From: Streptomyces griseicoloratus
Lineage (GTDB): Bacteria; Actinomycetota; Actinomycetes; Streptomycetales; Streptomycetaceae
Length of the DNA stretch: 64,000 nucleotides
Direction: 5' to 3'
Assembly (NCBI RefSeq): GCF_014534645.1
Contig: NZ_JACVQF010000168.1
Location: 124,001-188,000, forward strand
Shown here: positions 8,030 to 16,079 of the stretch, piece by piece
How the letters are laid out: every line of letters starts with the position of its first letter
Position numbering within the stretch: the stretch's first letter is position 1
Notes under the pieces: generated by a model
Told to the model about the DNA's origin: nothing
The model's database searches: none
The model's input: the letters and a program-made list of their open reading frames with translations, nothing else
Translations under genes and position numbers: made by a program

Positions 8030-9361
8030 GTGCCCGGCACCGAGCAGACGCGTATCCGCAGAGCGGCACTGCCCCTGACGGACCAGACGTCGCTGGACCC
8101 GCTGATGGACCGCATCGGCGACGCCCGCTACGTGCTGCTGGGCGAGGCGTCCCACGGCACCGCCGACTACTACCAGGTCCGTGATGTGCTCACGCGCCGG
8201 CTGATCGAGGAGAAGGGCTTCTCCTTCGTCGCCGTGGAGGGCGACTGGCCCGACTGCCAGGCCGTGCACTGCTCGGTGGTCGCGGCGCCGGGCGCGCCCG
8301 AGGACCCCGCGCGGGTGCTGGCGGACTTCCGGCGCTGGCCGACGTGGATGTGGGGCAACACGGACGTGGCCGCCTTCACGCGCTGGCTGCGCCGGCACAA
8401 TGAGCAACTGCCGCCCGAGCGGCGCGTCGGCTTCTACGGGCTGGACGTCTACAGCCTGTGGGAGTCACTGCACGCGGTACTGGAGCACCTGCGCGAGCAC
8501 GACCCCGAGCGGGTGGACGACGCCCTGGAGGCGTACCGGTGCTTCGAGCCGTACGCCGAGGACCCGGAGTCCTACGCGGTGGCCGCCCGGCTCGCCCCCG
8601 AGGGCTGTGAGCCGCAGGTGCTGTCCCTGCTCACGGAGCTGCGGCGCACAGCCGGGCGGGCGGGCTCCCCGGACGGCTCGCTCGCCGAGTTCGCCGCGCG
8701 GCAGAACGCGGAGGTGCTGGCCGGGGCCGAGCGCTACTACCGGGCCATGCTGGAGGGCGGCCCGGAGTCGTGGAACATCCGCGACCGGCACATGACCGAC
8801 ACGCTGGACCGGCTGATGGAGCACCACGGCCCCGGCGCCAAGGCCGTGGTGTGGGAGCACAACACGCACATCGGGGACGCCCGCGCCACGGACATGGCCG
8901 ACACCGGCATGGTCAGCGTCGGCCAGCTGATGCGCGAACGCCACATGGGCAAGGGGGTGGTCCTGGTCGGCTTCGGTTCGTACTCCGGCACCGTCGTCGC
9001 CGCGGACGCGTGGGGCGGCGTACCCCGCGTCATGGACGTGCCGCCCGCGCGCACCGGCAGCCTGGAGGATCTGCTGCACGCGGCGCTGTCCGGCGAGCGG
9101 GCCCTGTTCGTCTTCCCCCATGTGCAGTTCCAGAGGCCGCCGACCTCCGGCCGGGGCGAGTGGTTCCACGAGGAGCACGGCCACCGGGCGATCGGTGTCG
9201 TCTACCGGCCCGGGTACGAACGTCTGGGCAACTACGTCCCCACCGTCCTGGCCGAGCGCTACGACGCCTTCTGCCATCTCGACCGCACCCGGGCCCTCAC
9301 ACCGCTGCGCCCGATGGCCGCGGAGAGCCGGGAGCAGCAGACCTGGCCGGCGGGTGTCTGA
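8030..9361 (+). CDS. erythromycin esterase family protein
   Basis: The 443-aa cytosolic protein belongs to the EreA/EreB-like superfamily (COG2312). Characteristic are LLGEASHGTADYYQ near residue 35 with the catalytic-site E and H, VAVEGDWPDC, RVGFYGLDVYSLW, and VVWEHNTHIGDARATDM. True Ere enzymes open the macrolactone ring of macrolides. Most Streptomyces homologues have no demonstrated antibiotic substrate and may act on other esters, so resistance is only a possibility. The GTG follows GGAAGGGGG. It stands alone between divergent and convergent neighbours. Confidence 0.88.
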   Translation: MPGTEQTRIRRAALPLTDQTSLDPLMDRIGDARYVLLGEASHGTADYYQVRDVLTRRLIEEKGFSFVAVEGDWPDCQAVHCSVVAAPGAPEDPARVLADFRRWPTWMWGNTDVAAFTRWLRRHNEQLPPERRVGFYGLDVYSLWESLHAVLEHLREHDPERVDDALEAYRCFEPYAEDPESYAVAARLAPEGCEPQVLSLLTELRRTAGRAGSPDGSLAEFAARQNAEVLAGAERYYRAMLEGGPESWNIRDRHMTDTLDRLMEHHGPGAKAVVWEHNTHIGDARATDMADTGMVSVGQLMRERHMGKGVVLVGFGSYSGTVVAADAWGGVPRVMDVPPARTGSLEDLLHAALSGERALFVFPHVQFQRPPTSGRGEWFHEEHGHRAIGVVYRPGYERLGNYVPTVLAERYDAFCHLDRTRALTPLRPMAAESREQQTWPAGV

Positions 9362-9419
9362 CGCCGGCATCAGCGCCGCGGAACCGGACGTGTGGACGGC
9401 GTGGCCGTGCCGGGCGGGG

Positions 9420-9863
9420 TCAGCGGCGGACGAAGGCCAGTACCGCGGCCAGGGTCATCGGCTGACGTGTCGACAGGTACAGGTACGGTGCGCCGAAGGC
9501 GGGGTCGGTGATCTGCAGGCGCACCGCCGTCGGGATGTAGGAGCGCAGTGCCATCAGGGCGTGGGGGTCGGCGCGGCGCGTACGCCACAGGAACGCCTCC
9601 TGCTCGTCGAGGATCTCCACGCTCCCGAGGGCGTCGAGCGGAATCTCCGTGTCGCCGACGGTCAGCGAGTGGTGGCTGAGGCGGATGCGCCGGGCCCCGT
9701 AGCGGGCGATGGCGGCCGCCACCGCGGCCGTGCCCACGATCAGGGCGGCCAGGGCACCCAACGGGTGGACGCGCAGGGCCACGAGGGCGAGCCCGAGGCC
9801 GGCGCACAGGGCCATTACCCACCACGAACGGGGAACGGCCAGCCGCTCTTCGTACAGGTACAT
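9420..9863 (-). CDS. DUF3093 family membrane protein
   Basis: The 147-aa protein starts MYLYEERLAVPRSWWVMA, typical of DUF3093. Two hydrophobic segments (about residues 12-50) are followed by a soluble PH-like domain with the conserved basic and aromatic positions (LGSVEILDEQEAFLWRT, YIPTAVRLQITDP, PYLYLSTRQP). Function unknown. The start at 9863 is the ATG matching the family N-terminus; an upstream in-frame ATG would add a low-quality extension. It lies about 120 bp upstream of no close partner and is convergent with the erythromycin-esterase gene. Confidence 0.85.
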   Translation of the reverse strand: MYLYEERLAVPRSWWVMALCAGLGLALVALRVHPLGALAALIVGTAAVAAAIARYGARRIRLSHHSLTVGDTEIPLDALGSVEILDEQEAFLWRTRRADPHALMALRSYIPTAVRLQITDPAFGAPYLYLSTRQPMTLAAVLAFVRR

Positions 9864-9981
9864 GGCCTCAGTCTGGCATCGCGGCCGGGCGGGGCCGCGG
9901 CGAGGCCCGGCCACCCGCCGCGACGCCGGTGTGCCGGGCGACTCGCCGGCGCCGGCGCGTGACGGGCGGGTGCCAAAGGTC

Positions 9982-11862
9982 CTACGCCGCCTTCTCCACC
10001 GCCCGCCGGCCGAACTGCGTGCGGTGCAGCTGGGCGTACCGGCCGCCGGTCGCGAGGAGTTGGTCGTGCGTGCCGCGCTCGACGATCCGGCCGCCCTCGA
10101 CCACCAGGATCTGGTCGGCCGTGCGGACCGTGGACAGCCGGTGCGCGATCACGACGGCCGTCCTGCCCTCCAGCGCCTCCGCCAGGGCCTCCTGGACGGC
10201 CGCCTCGGAGGTGTTGTCGAGGTGGGCGGTGGCCTCGTCGAGGATGACGACGCGCTGGCGGGCCAGCAGCAGCCGGGCGATGGTCATGCGCTGGCGTTCG
10301 CCGCCGGAGAGCCGGTAGCCGCGTTCGCCGACCACGGTGTCGAGGCCGTCGGGCAGGGACCGTACGAGGTCGTCGAGGCGGGCCCGGCGCAGCGCGTCCC
10401 ACAGGTCGGCCTCGGTGGCCTCGGGGCGGGCGAGCAGCAGGTTGGCCCGGACCGTGTCGTGGAAGAGGTGGCCGTCCTGGGTGACCATGCCGAGGGTGTC
10501 GCGCAGTGACCGGGCGCTGAGGTCGCGGACGTCGACGCCGCCGACGCGTACGGCGCCCGCGTCGGTGTCGTACAGGCGCGGGAGCAGCTGGGCGATGGTG
10601 GACTTGCCGGCGCCGGAGGAGCCGACGAGGGCGATCGTCTGGCCGGGTTCCGCGCGGAAGGAGACGCCGTGCAGGACCTCGGCCCCGCCCCGGGTGTCCA
10701 GGGAGGCGACCTCTTCGAGGGAGGCCAGCGAGACCTTGTCGGCGGAGGGGTAGCCGAAGCGGACGTCGTCGAACTCGACGGCGACCGGGCCGTCGGGGAC
10801 CTCGCGGGCGTCCGGCTTCTCCTCGATCAGCGGCTGGAGGTCCAGTACCTCGAAGACCCGCTCGAAGCTGACGAGCGCGCTCATCACCTCCACACGGGCG
10901 CCGGCCAGGGCGGTGAGCGGCGCGTAGAGGCGGGTGAGGAGCAGGGCCAGCGCGACGACGGCGCCGGGGTCGAGGGTGCCGCGCAGGGCGAAGTAGCCGC
11001 CGAGTCCGTAGACGAGGGCGAGGGCCAGGGCGGAGACCAGGGTCAGTGCGGTGATGAAGGCGGCCTGGGCGGTCGCGGTGCGCACGCCGATGTCCGCGAC
11101 GCGCCGGGCGCGGTCCGCGAACTCCTCCGACTCCTTCTCGGGGCGGCCGAACAGCTTGATCAGTGTGGCGCCGGGCGCCGAGAAGCGCTCGGTCATCCGG
11201 GTGCCCATCGCCGCGTTCAGGGCGGCGGCCTCGCGCTGCATGCGGGCCATGCGGCTGCCCATGCGCCGGGCGGGGACCACGAACACCGGCAGCAGGACCA
11301 GGGCGAGCAGGGTGATCTGCCAGGACAGGGTGAGCATGACGGCGAGGGTGAGCAGCAGCGTCACCAGGTTGCTGACGACGCCGGACAGGGTGTTGCTGAA
11401 CGCCCGCTGCGCGCCGATGACGTCGTTGTTGAGACGGGAGACCAGCGCTCCCGTACGGGTGCGTGTGAAGAACGCGACCGGCATGCGCTGCACATGATCG
11501 AACACGGCCGTCCGCAGATCGAGGATGAGTCCCTCCCCGAGCGTCGCCGACAGCCTCCGGGAGAGGATGCCGAGTGCGGCCTCCACGACCGCGATGAGCG
11601 CGATCAGCAGGGCCAGGCGGACGACGGTGCCCTCGTCGCCGCCCGACACGATCGCGTCCACGACGCGCCCGGCCAGCACGGGGGTGGCGACGGCGAGCAG
11701 CGCGGTCACGATGCCGAGCAGCACGAACCAGGCGATGCGGCGGCGGTGCGGACGGGCGAAGCCGCCGATGCGGCGAAGGGTCGCGCGGGCGAAGGGACGG
11801 CGTTCCTGCTCGGCGTTCATCACGCTGTGCAGCTGGGTCCAGGCTGTGGTCTCCATGCTCAT
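9982..11862 (-). CDS. ABC exporter half-transporter under a SoxR-type promoter
   Basis: The 626-aa MsbA/multidrug-type half-exporter has six TM helices (about residues 45-330), Walker A GSSGAGKSTI, signature LSGGERQRMTIAR, Walker B VVILDEATAHLDN and VIAHRLS. Between the membrane and ATPase parts it carries an unusual short insert after VRFGYPSADK (VSLASLEEVASLDTRGGAEV). The start is the ATG of MSMETTAW at 11862. There is no Shine-Dalgarno sequence, and a strong promoter -10 ends 7 bp before it, so the mRNA is probably leaderless. A redox-sensitive SoxR element upstream suggests export of a redox-active small molecule such as a pigment or antibiotic. S. coelicolor SoxR controls an ABC transporter gene (SCO7008) close to idh (SCO7000), the same setting as here (from memory). 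Confidence 0.9.
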   Translation of the reverse strand: MSMETTAWTQLHSVMNAEQERRPFARATLRRIGGFARPHRRRIAWFVLLGIVTALLAVATPVLAGRVVDAIVSGGDEGTVVRLALLIALIAVVEAALGILSRRLSATLGEGLILDLRTAVFDHVQRMPVAFFTRTRTGALVSRLNNDVIGAQRAFSNTLSGVVSNLVTLLLTLAVMLTLSWQITLLALVLLPVFVVPARRMGSRMARMQREAAALNAAMGTRMTERFSAPGATLIKLFGRPEKESEEFADRARRVADIGVRTATAQAAFITALTLVSALALALVYGLGGYFALRGTLDPGAVVALALLLTRLYAPLTALAGARVEVMSALVSFERVFEVLDLQPLIEEKPDAREVPDGPVAVEFDDVRFGYPSADKVSLASLEEVASLDTRGGAEVLHGVSFRAEPGQTIALVGSSGAGKSTIAQLLPRLYDTDAGAVRVGGVDVRDLSARSLRDTLGMVTQDGHLFHDTVRANLLLARPEATEADLWDALRRARLDDLVRSLPDGLDTVVGERGYRLSGGERQRMTIARLLLARQRVVILDEATAHLDNTSEAAVQEALAEALEGRTAVVIAHRLSTVRTADQILVVEGGRIVERGTHDQLLATGGRYAQLHRTQFGRRAVEKAA

Positions 11863-11869
11863 ACGGCAA

Positions 11870-11900
11870 AAACTAGAACCTCGATCAACCTTGAGGTCAA
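11870..11900 (-). promoter_or_regulatory. SoxR/MerR-type promoter and operator
   Basis: Reading the minus strand: -35 TTGACC (11900-11895), a spacer of exactly 19 bp and -10 TAGTTT (11875-11870). The spacer is filled by a palindrome with arms ACCTC and GAGGT (11878-11897, 10 bp apart; half-site CTTGAGG on the plus strand). A 19-bp spacer plus this arm geometry is the signature of MerR-family activators, and the CCTC/GAGG arms fit SoxR boxes. The predicted transcript begins at or within a base of the ABC exporter ATG. Confidence 0.8.
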
Positions 11901-11982
11901 GGACCGGCCGCCGGCCGGCCGTAAGGCTCCGTCCGTGCCCGCGTCGTCCGCAGTTGGCGCGGCACGGGGAAGGTCTGGTGAT

Positions 11983-13002
11983 GTGACAGCGGTACACCTC
12001 CCCGAGCGCCCCCGTCGCCCCGGCTCCCGTCCGGGACGCCTGCTCCGGCTCCCCCGGTTGTCCCGGCTCTCCCGCCGCGTCCCGGTCCGCCCGCTCCTCT
12101 GCGTCCTTCCGCTGCTGCTGGTCGCCGTGGTCGCGGTGCGGCACAGGGCCGTGCTCGCCGAGGGCTTCGGCCATCTGGCCACCGCCGAGTGGACCTGGCT
12201 GCTGGCCGCGGCCGGCGCGACCTGTCTGACCTGGGTCGCCGCCGCCTGCACCCGGCAGGGCGCCGTCGTCGAACGGCTGCCCGGACGGCGGCTGCTCGCC
12301 GTGCAGTTCGCGGCGGGTGCGGCCAATCATCTGCTGCCCACGGGCCTGGGTGCGAGCGCGGTGAACCTGCGGTTCATGACGGTGTGCGGGCTGCCGCTCG
12401 CCCGTTCGTCGGCCGCCCTCGCGCTGTATCTGCTGGCCGAGAGCGTCGGCCGCCTCGCGCTGCTGGGTGCGCTGCTGATCGCCTTCCCCGGGGCGCTGCG
12501 GCTCGGCACGCTGGTGCCGGAGGGGGCGGCCGGTCCGCTACTGCTCGTCGCGGCCGTGGTGCCGGTCGTGGCGGCGGGCGTCCTGGTGCTGGTACGGCGG
12601 CTGCGCACGGCCGTGGTCTCCTTCCTGCGCACGGCGCTCGGCGAGGCCCGCTCGGTGCACACCCGCCCGGCCCGGGCGCTGGCGTTGTGGGGAGGTGCGC
12701 TGACCTTCCCCGCGCTGCAGGCCACCGGACTGGTCCTGGTCGGGCGGGCGCTGGGGCTGCCGGTGCCCGCGGGGCACATGGCGGTGGCGTACCTGGCGGC
12801 GACGGTCGCCGTCGCGCTGGTGCCCACGCCGGGCGGCCTCGGCTCGGTCGAGGCGGCGCTGGTCGTGGCCCTGGTGGCGGTGGGCGGTCCGGCGGCCGTG
12901 GCGACGGCGGTGGTCCTCGCCTACCGGATCATCACCGTGTGGCTGCCGCTGGCGCCGGGCGCGCTGACGCTGGCCGCGCTGGTCCGGCTGAGGGTGATCT
13001 GA
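11983..13002 (+). CDS. YbhN/UPF0104-type integral membrane protein (flippase-like)
   Basis: The 339-aa protein is almost entirely hydrophobic, with about eight TM segments, and belongs to the lysylphosphatidylglycerol-synthase TM region / UPF0104 (COG0392) superfamily. The diagnostic signature is VPTPGGLGSVEAALVVAL in the second half. LLPTGLGASAVNLRFM in the first half is the matching pseudo-repeat. Members are thought to move lipids or lipid-linked sugars across the membrane. The GTG at 11983 follows GGGGAAGG. The polar, Arg/Pro-rich first 30 residues face the cytoplasm. It is divergent from the ABC exporter and shares the intergenic SoxR-type element. Confidence 0.85.
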   Translation: MTAVHLPERPRRPGSRPGRLLRLPRLSRLSRRVPVRPLLCVLPLLLVAVVAVRHRAVLAEGFGHLATAEWTWLLAAAGATCLTWVAAACTRQGAVVERLPGRRLLAVQFAAGAANHLLPTGLGASAVNLRFMTVCGLPLARSSAALALYLLAESVGRLALLGALLIAFPGALRLGTLVPEGAAGPLLLVAAVVPVVAAGVLVLVRRLRTAVVSFLRTALGEARSVHTRPARALALWGGALTFPALQATGLVLVGRALGLPVPAGHMAVAYLAATVAVALVPTPGGLGSVEAALVVALVAVGGPAAVATAVVLAYRIITVWLPLAPGALTLAALVRLRVI

Positions 13003-13215
13003 GGGCGGGCGGCGCGGGGTCGGCACGACCGGTGGCGTGCCGGCCGGCGTCGCCCGGGCCGATGGCCGAGGAACCGTGCGGCGGTACGGCCGCGCCGGCG
13101 CGGGCACGGCAGGGTGCGGCCCGGTTCGCCGCGGGTGCCGCCGCCCGCGCACCGGACGGCGAGGGACGGGCCGCCGCGGTGGGGGGCACCGGTCGCACGA
13201 GGCTGCGGGAAAAGG

Positions 13216-13246
13216 GGACAGAGGCGGAACCTCCGCCTCTATAGTG
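13216..13246 (+). promoter_or_regulatory. MerR-like promoter with a perfect palindrome in a 19-bp spacer
   Basis: A good -10 TATAGT (13241-13246) lies 19 bp from a weak -35 GGGACA (13216-13221). The spacer is occupied by a perfect inverted repeat, AGAGGCGGA (13221-13229), loop ACC, TCCGCCTCT (13233-13241). It is the one clear element in the 340-bp gap 13003-13342. It could be an operator for a MerR-type activator or the terminator hairpin of the preceding gene. The next gene starts about 100 bp downstream. Confidence 0.45.
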
Positions 13247-13342
13247 GCCGCCGACCACCGCGACTCCTGGACCGCCGCCCTGGGGAGGCTGTTTGTTACC
13301 GCACCCTTGCGTCCGGCCCGTTCCGCCCCCCGGAGCGGACGG

Positions 13343-14347
13343 GTGAGGTCCGCCGGCGGAGCACGCCCCGCCTACGATCCCGCCGGTCACGACGGCGCGT
13401 TGCGCGCCGCCCTGCAGGAACTGCGCGCAGGACGCTGGATGTCGATGCGGACCCTGCTCGAACAGACCACGACCTGGTGGCAGTGGACGCAGCGCACACA
13501 GGTCCTGGCGGCCGCGGCCGCCGGTACCGACGTGGTGCGGGCCTGGCGCGCGGAGGAGCCGCACAGTGTCGCGGCCGCGGTGATGCACGCCCGCGTCGCC
13601 GTGGAGCGTGCGCTGCGGGCGCACCGGGAGGACCACCGCCGCACACGCGAACTGTGGCGGGAGGGCTGGCACGCGAGCGACACGGCGACGCGTGTCGCGC
13701 CGCACGACCCGGTGCCGTGGGTGTGCCTGCTGGCGCTGGCCCGGCTGGACGGGGAGCGGCACTGGGCGCAGCACCGGGTCGCGCCGCCGGAGCCGATGCT
13801 GCCGCCGGGTCCGTGGGGTCTGCTCGCGCAGGCCGCCGAGCGGGATCCGTACAACCGCGAGGCGCACCACCGCATGCTGCAGTTCCTGTACCCGCGGGAT
13901 GCCTCGGGGCGGCTCGCCGGGGCGGCGGGGTTCGCGCAGTGGGCCGCCGGATCGGCTCCGCCGGGCTCGGCGCTGCACGTTCTCCCGCTGTACGTGCGGG
14001 TCGAGCGCTACCGCCGCTCGGGCGGGCGCGACGCCGCCCTGGATCTGCACTGGGTGTCCGAGGACGCCACCCGCGAGGCGGACCAGGCGTTCCACTCCTG
14101 GTTCACGCTCACCCACCGCGCCGAACGCTCCCTGCTGGACCTCAATCACCTGGCCCACGCCCTGTGGGGCGCCCTCCGCTTCCGGGAGGCCGCCCAGGTG
14201 TTCGATGCGCTCGGTCCGTACTGCACCCCGCTCCCCTGGGCCTGCCGCGCACCCGGCGCGAACGGTCCCGACCGGGCGGTGGAGGTCTTCCTCCAGGCCC
14301 GGACGCGCAGCCGGTCGGCCGCCCGTGAAGGCGGCCGACGTCCCTGA
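13343..14347 (+). CDS. conserved Streptomyces hypothetical protein (TPR-like helical)
   Basis: The 334-aa soluble protein starts at a GTG with GGAG seven bases upstream. Alpha-helical throughout, it opens PAYDPAGHDGALRAALQEL and has AGRWMSMRTLLEQTTTWWQW, PHDPVPWVCLLALARLDG, ERDPYNREAHHRMLQFLYP and NHLAHALWGALRFREAAQVF. These look like degenerate tetratricopeptide helices, and similar proteins occur widely in Streptomyces without an assigned function. It lies 27 bp upstream of the permease gene, so it may be cotranscribed with it. Confidence 0.75.
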   Translation: MRSAGGARPAYDPAGHDGALRAALQELRAGRWMSMRTLLEQTTTWWQWTQRTQVLAAAAAGTDVVRAWRAEEPHSVAAAVMHARVAVERALRAHREDHRRTRELWREGWHASDTATRVAPHDPVPWVCLLALARLDGERHWAQHRVAPPEPMLPPGPWGLLAQAAERDPYNREAHHRMLQFLYPRDASGRLAGAAGFAQWAAGSAPPGSALHVLPLYVRVERYRRSGGRDAALDLHWVSEDATREADQAFHSWFTLTHRAERSLLDLNHLAHALWGALRFREAAQVFDALGPYCTPLPWACRAPGANGPDRAVEVFLQARTRSRSAAREGGRRP

Positions 14348-14374
14348 CCCCCCACACCGCCCGGAGGCTCTCGC

Positions 14375-15892
14375 ATGCCACCCACCCCCGACCCGTCCGG
14401 TACGACCGACGAGGAGCAGCGCCTGCGCGAACTCGGCTACCGGCCGGTGCTGGCCCGCCGGATGGGCGGATTCGGCAACTTCGCCATCAGTTTCTCGGTG
14501 ATCTCCATCCTGTCCGGCTGCATGACCCTGTACGGCTTCGGTCTGGGCACCGGCGGCCCCGCGGTGATGCTGTGGGGCTGGGCGGGCGTCGGCCTGTTCG
14601 TGCTGTGCGTGGGGCTCGCGCTGGCGGAGGTCACCAGCGCGTACCCGACCTCCGGCGCCCTGTACTACATGGCCGACCGGCTCGGGGGCCGCCGCTGGGG
14701 CTGGTACACCGGCTGGCTCAACCTGCTGGGCCTGCTCGGCGCGATCGCCGGGATCGACTACGGGGCCGCCCTGTTCACCGGCGCTTTCCTGAACCTCCAG
14801 TGGGGCTTCGAGCCGACGCCGGAGAAGACGATGCTGATATTCGTCGTGATCCTGCTGCTGCACGCCGTGCTCAACCTCTTCGGGGTGCGGCTGGTCAGTG
14901 TGCTCAACTCGGTCAGCGTGTGGTGGCACCTGGCGGGCGTGGCCCTGATCGTCGGCGCGCTGGTGATCGTCCCGGACGAGCACCGGTCGCCGTCGTTCGT
15001 GTTCACGGAGTTCGTCAACGACACCGGCTGGGAGAGCCCGCTGTACGTGGCCGCGATCGGCCTGCTGCTCGCGCAGTACACCTTCTCCGGGTACGACGCC
15101 TCCGCCCATCTGTCCGAGGAGACCTCGAACGCCTCGGTGTCGGCGGCGCGCGGCATCGTGCGGGCCATCTGGGTGTCGTGGCTGGCCGGCTTCGTGCTGC
15201 TGGCCGGGCTGACCTTCGCCATCCAGGACTACGACGCCACGCGCAACACCGAGACCGGGGTGCCGCCCGCGCAGATCCTGCTGGACGGCCTGGGCACGGA
15301 CGGCGCGAGCGCGCTGCTGCTTGTGGTGATCGTCGCCCAGTTGTTCTGCGGCAACGCCGAGGTCGCGGCCGCCAGCCGGATGGTGTTCGCGTTCAGCCGG
15401 GACGGGGCCCTGCCCGGCTCCGCCCTGTGGCGCAAGGTCTCGGCCCGCACCCAGACGCCGGTGGCCGCCGTGTGGCTGTCCGTGGCGGTCGCCTGTGTCC
15501 TGGCCCTGCCGTCCCTGTACTCGGCGACGGCGTACGGCGCGGTCACCGCGATCAACGTCATCGGCATCACGCCCGCGTACGCCATCCCGGTGCTGCTGCG
15601 GCTGCGGGCGGGTGACCGGTTCACGCCGGGCCCGTGGAACCTGGGCCGGTGGAGCAGGCCGGTCGGCTGGACGGCGGTGGTGTGGGTGGCGTTCGTCACC
15701 GTGCTCTTCTGTCTGCCGCAGTCGTCGCCGGTGACGGCCGGCACGATGAACTACGCCGCGGTCGCCCTCGTCGTCGTACTGGTGCTGGCCACGGTGTGGT
15801 GGTTCGTCGCCCGCCGTTCGTACGGGACGCCCACGACCGCCGCGTACGGCGACGACCGGGATCAGGCCGAACTGGCCGAAGGCATCGTCTGA
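14375..15892 (+). CDS. APC superfamily amino acid/polyamine permease
   Basis: The 505-aa secondary transporter has 12 predicted TM helices. The N-terminus reads LGYRPVLARRMGGFGNFAIS followed by FSVISILSG, the first-helix pattern of the ACT/GABA-type subfamily. Other supporting stretches are ALAEVTSAYPTSGALYYMAD, SGYDASAHLSEETSNAS (conserved helix-6/7 loop) and ASRMVFAFSRDGALPGS. It is likely a proton symporter for an amino acid, GABA or amine, in the cytoplasmic membrane. GGAGG lies seven bases upstream of the ATG. Confidence 0.9.
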   Translation: MPPTPDPSGTTDEEQRLRELGYRPVLARRMGGFGNFAISFSVISILSGCMTLYGFGLGTGGPAVMLWGWAGVGLFVLCVGLALAEVTSAYPTSGALYYMADRLGGRRWGWYTGWLNLLGLLGAIAGIDYGAALFTGAFLNLQWGFEPTPEKTMLIFVVILLLHAVLNLFGVRLVSVLNSVSVWWHLAGVALIVGALVIVPDEHRSPSFVFTEFVNDTGWESPLYVAAIGLLLAQYTFSGYDASAHLSEETSNASVSAARGIVRAIWVSWLAGFVLLAGLTFAIQDYDATRNTETGVPPAQILLDGLGTDGASALLLVVIVAQLFCGNAEVAAASRMVFAFSRDGALPGSALWRKVSARTQTPVAAVWLSVAVACVLALPSLYSATAYGAVTAINVIGITPAYAIPVLLRLRAGDRFTPGPWNLGRWSRPVGWTAVVWVAFVTVLFCLPQSSPVTAGTMNYAAVALVVVLVLATVWWFVARRSYGTPTTAAYGDDRDQAELAEGIV

Positions 15893-16007
15893 GACACCCC
15901 GCCGGTACGGACCGCCGCGCCCGATGCGGCAGGATGAGCGGTCGCGCCGGTCGAACTGTCTTGCGGGCCGGCGCGATCGCACATCCCGGAATCGAACAGG
16001 TGACGAC

Positions 16008-16079
16008 GTGACGAGACTTCACATCCGGCCGTCGGCGAGGGCCTTCGCCGCAGTCGCACTTCCCGGAGGTGACCGGTGA
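16008..16079 (+). CDS. possible 23-codon upstream ORF overlapping mscS
   Basis: A GTG-started reading frame of 23 codons ends in a TGA that overlaps the GTG of the MscS gene (GTGA arrangement), with GGAGG inside it serving the next gene. Its translation is weakly basic and not recognised. It could provide translational coupling or be chance; only the geometry supports it. Confidence 0.2.
   Translation: MTRLHIRPSARAFAAVALPGGDR

Noticed and set aside
10669-11982. Extension of the YbhN-type gene far upstream over the ABC exporter
   Set aside because: The open frame runs antisense through the exporter; the GTG at 11983 with GGGGAAGG is the sensible start.
12932-15982. 1016-codon open frame on the minus strand
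   Set aside because: It is antisense to the hypothetical gene and the APC permease, is made of Arg/Gly/His/Pro-rich low-quality protein and has no ribosome site. It is a GC-bias shadow.
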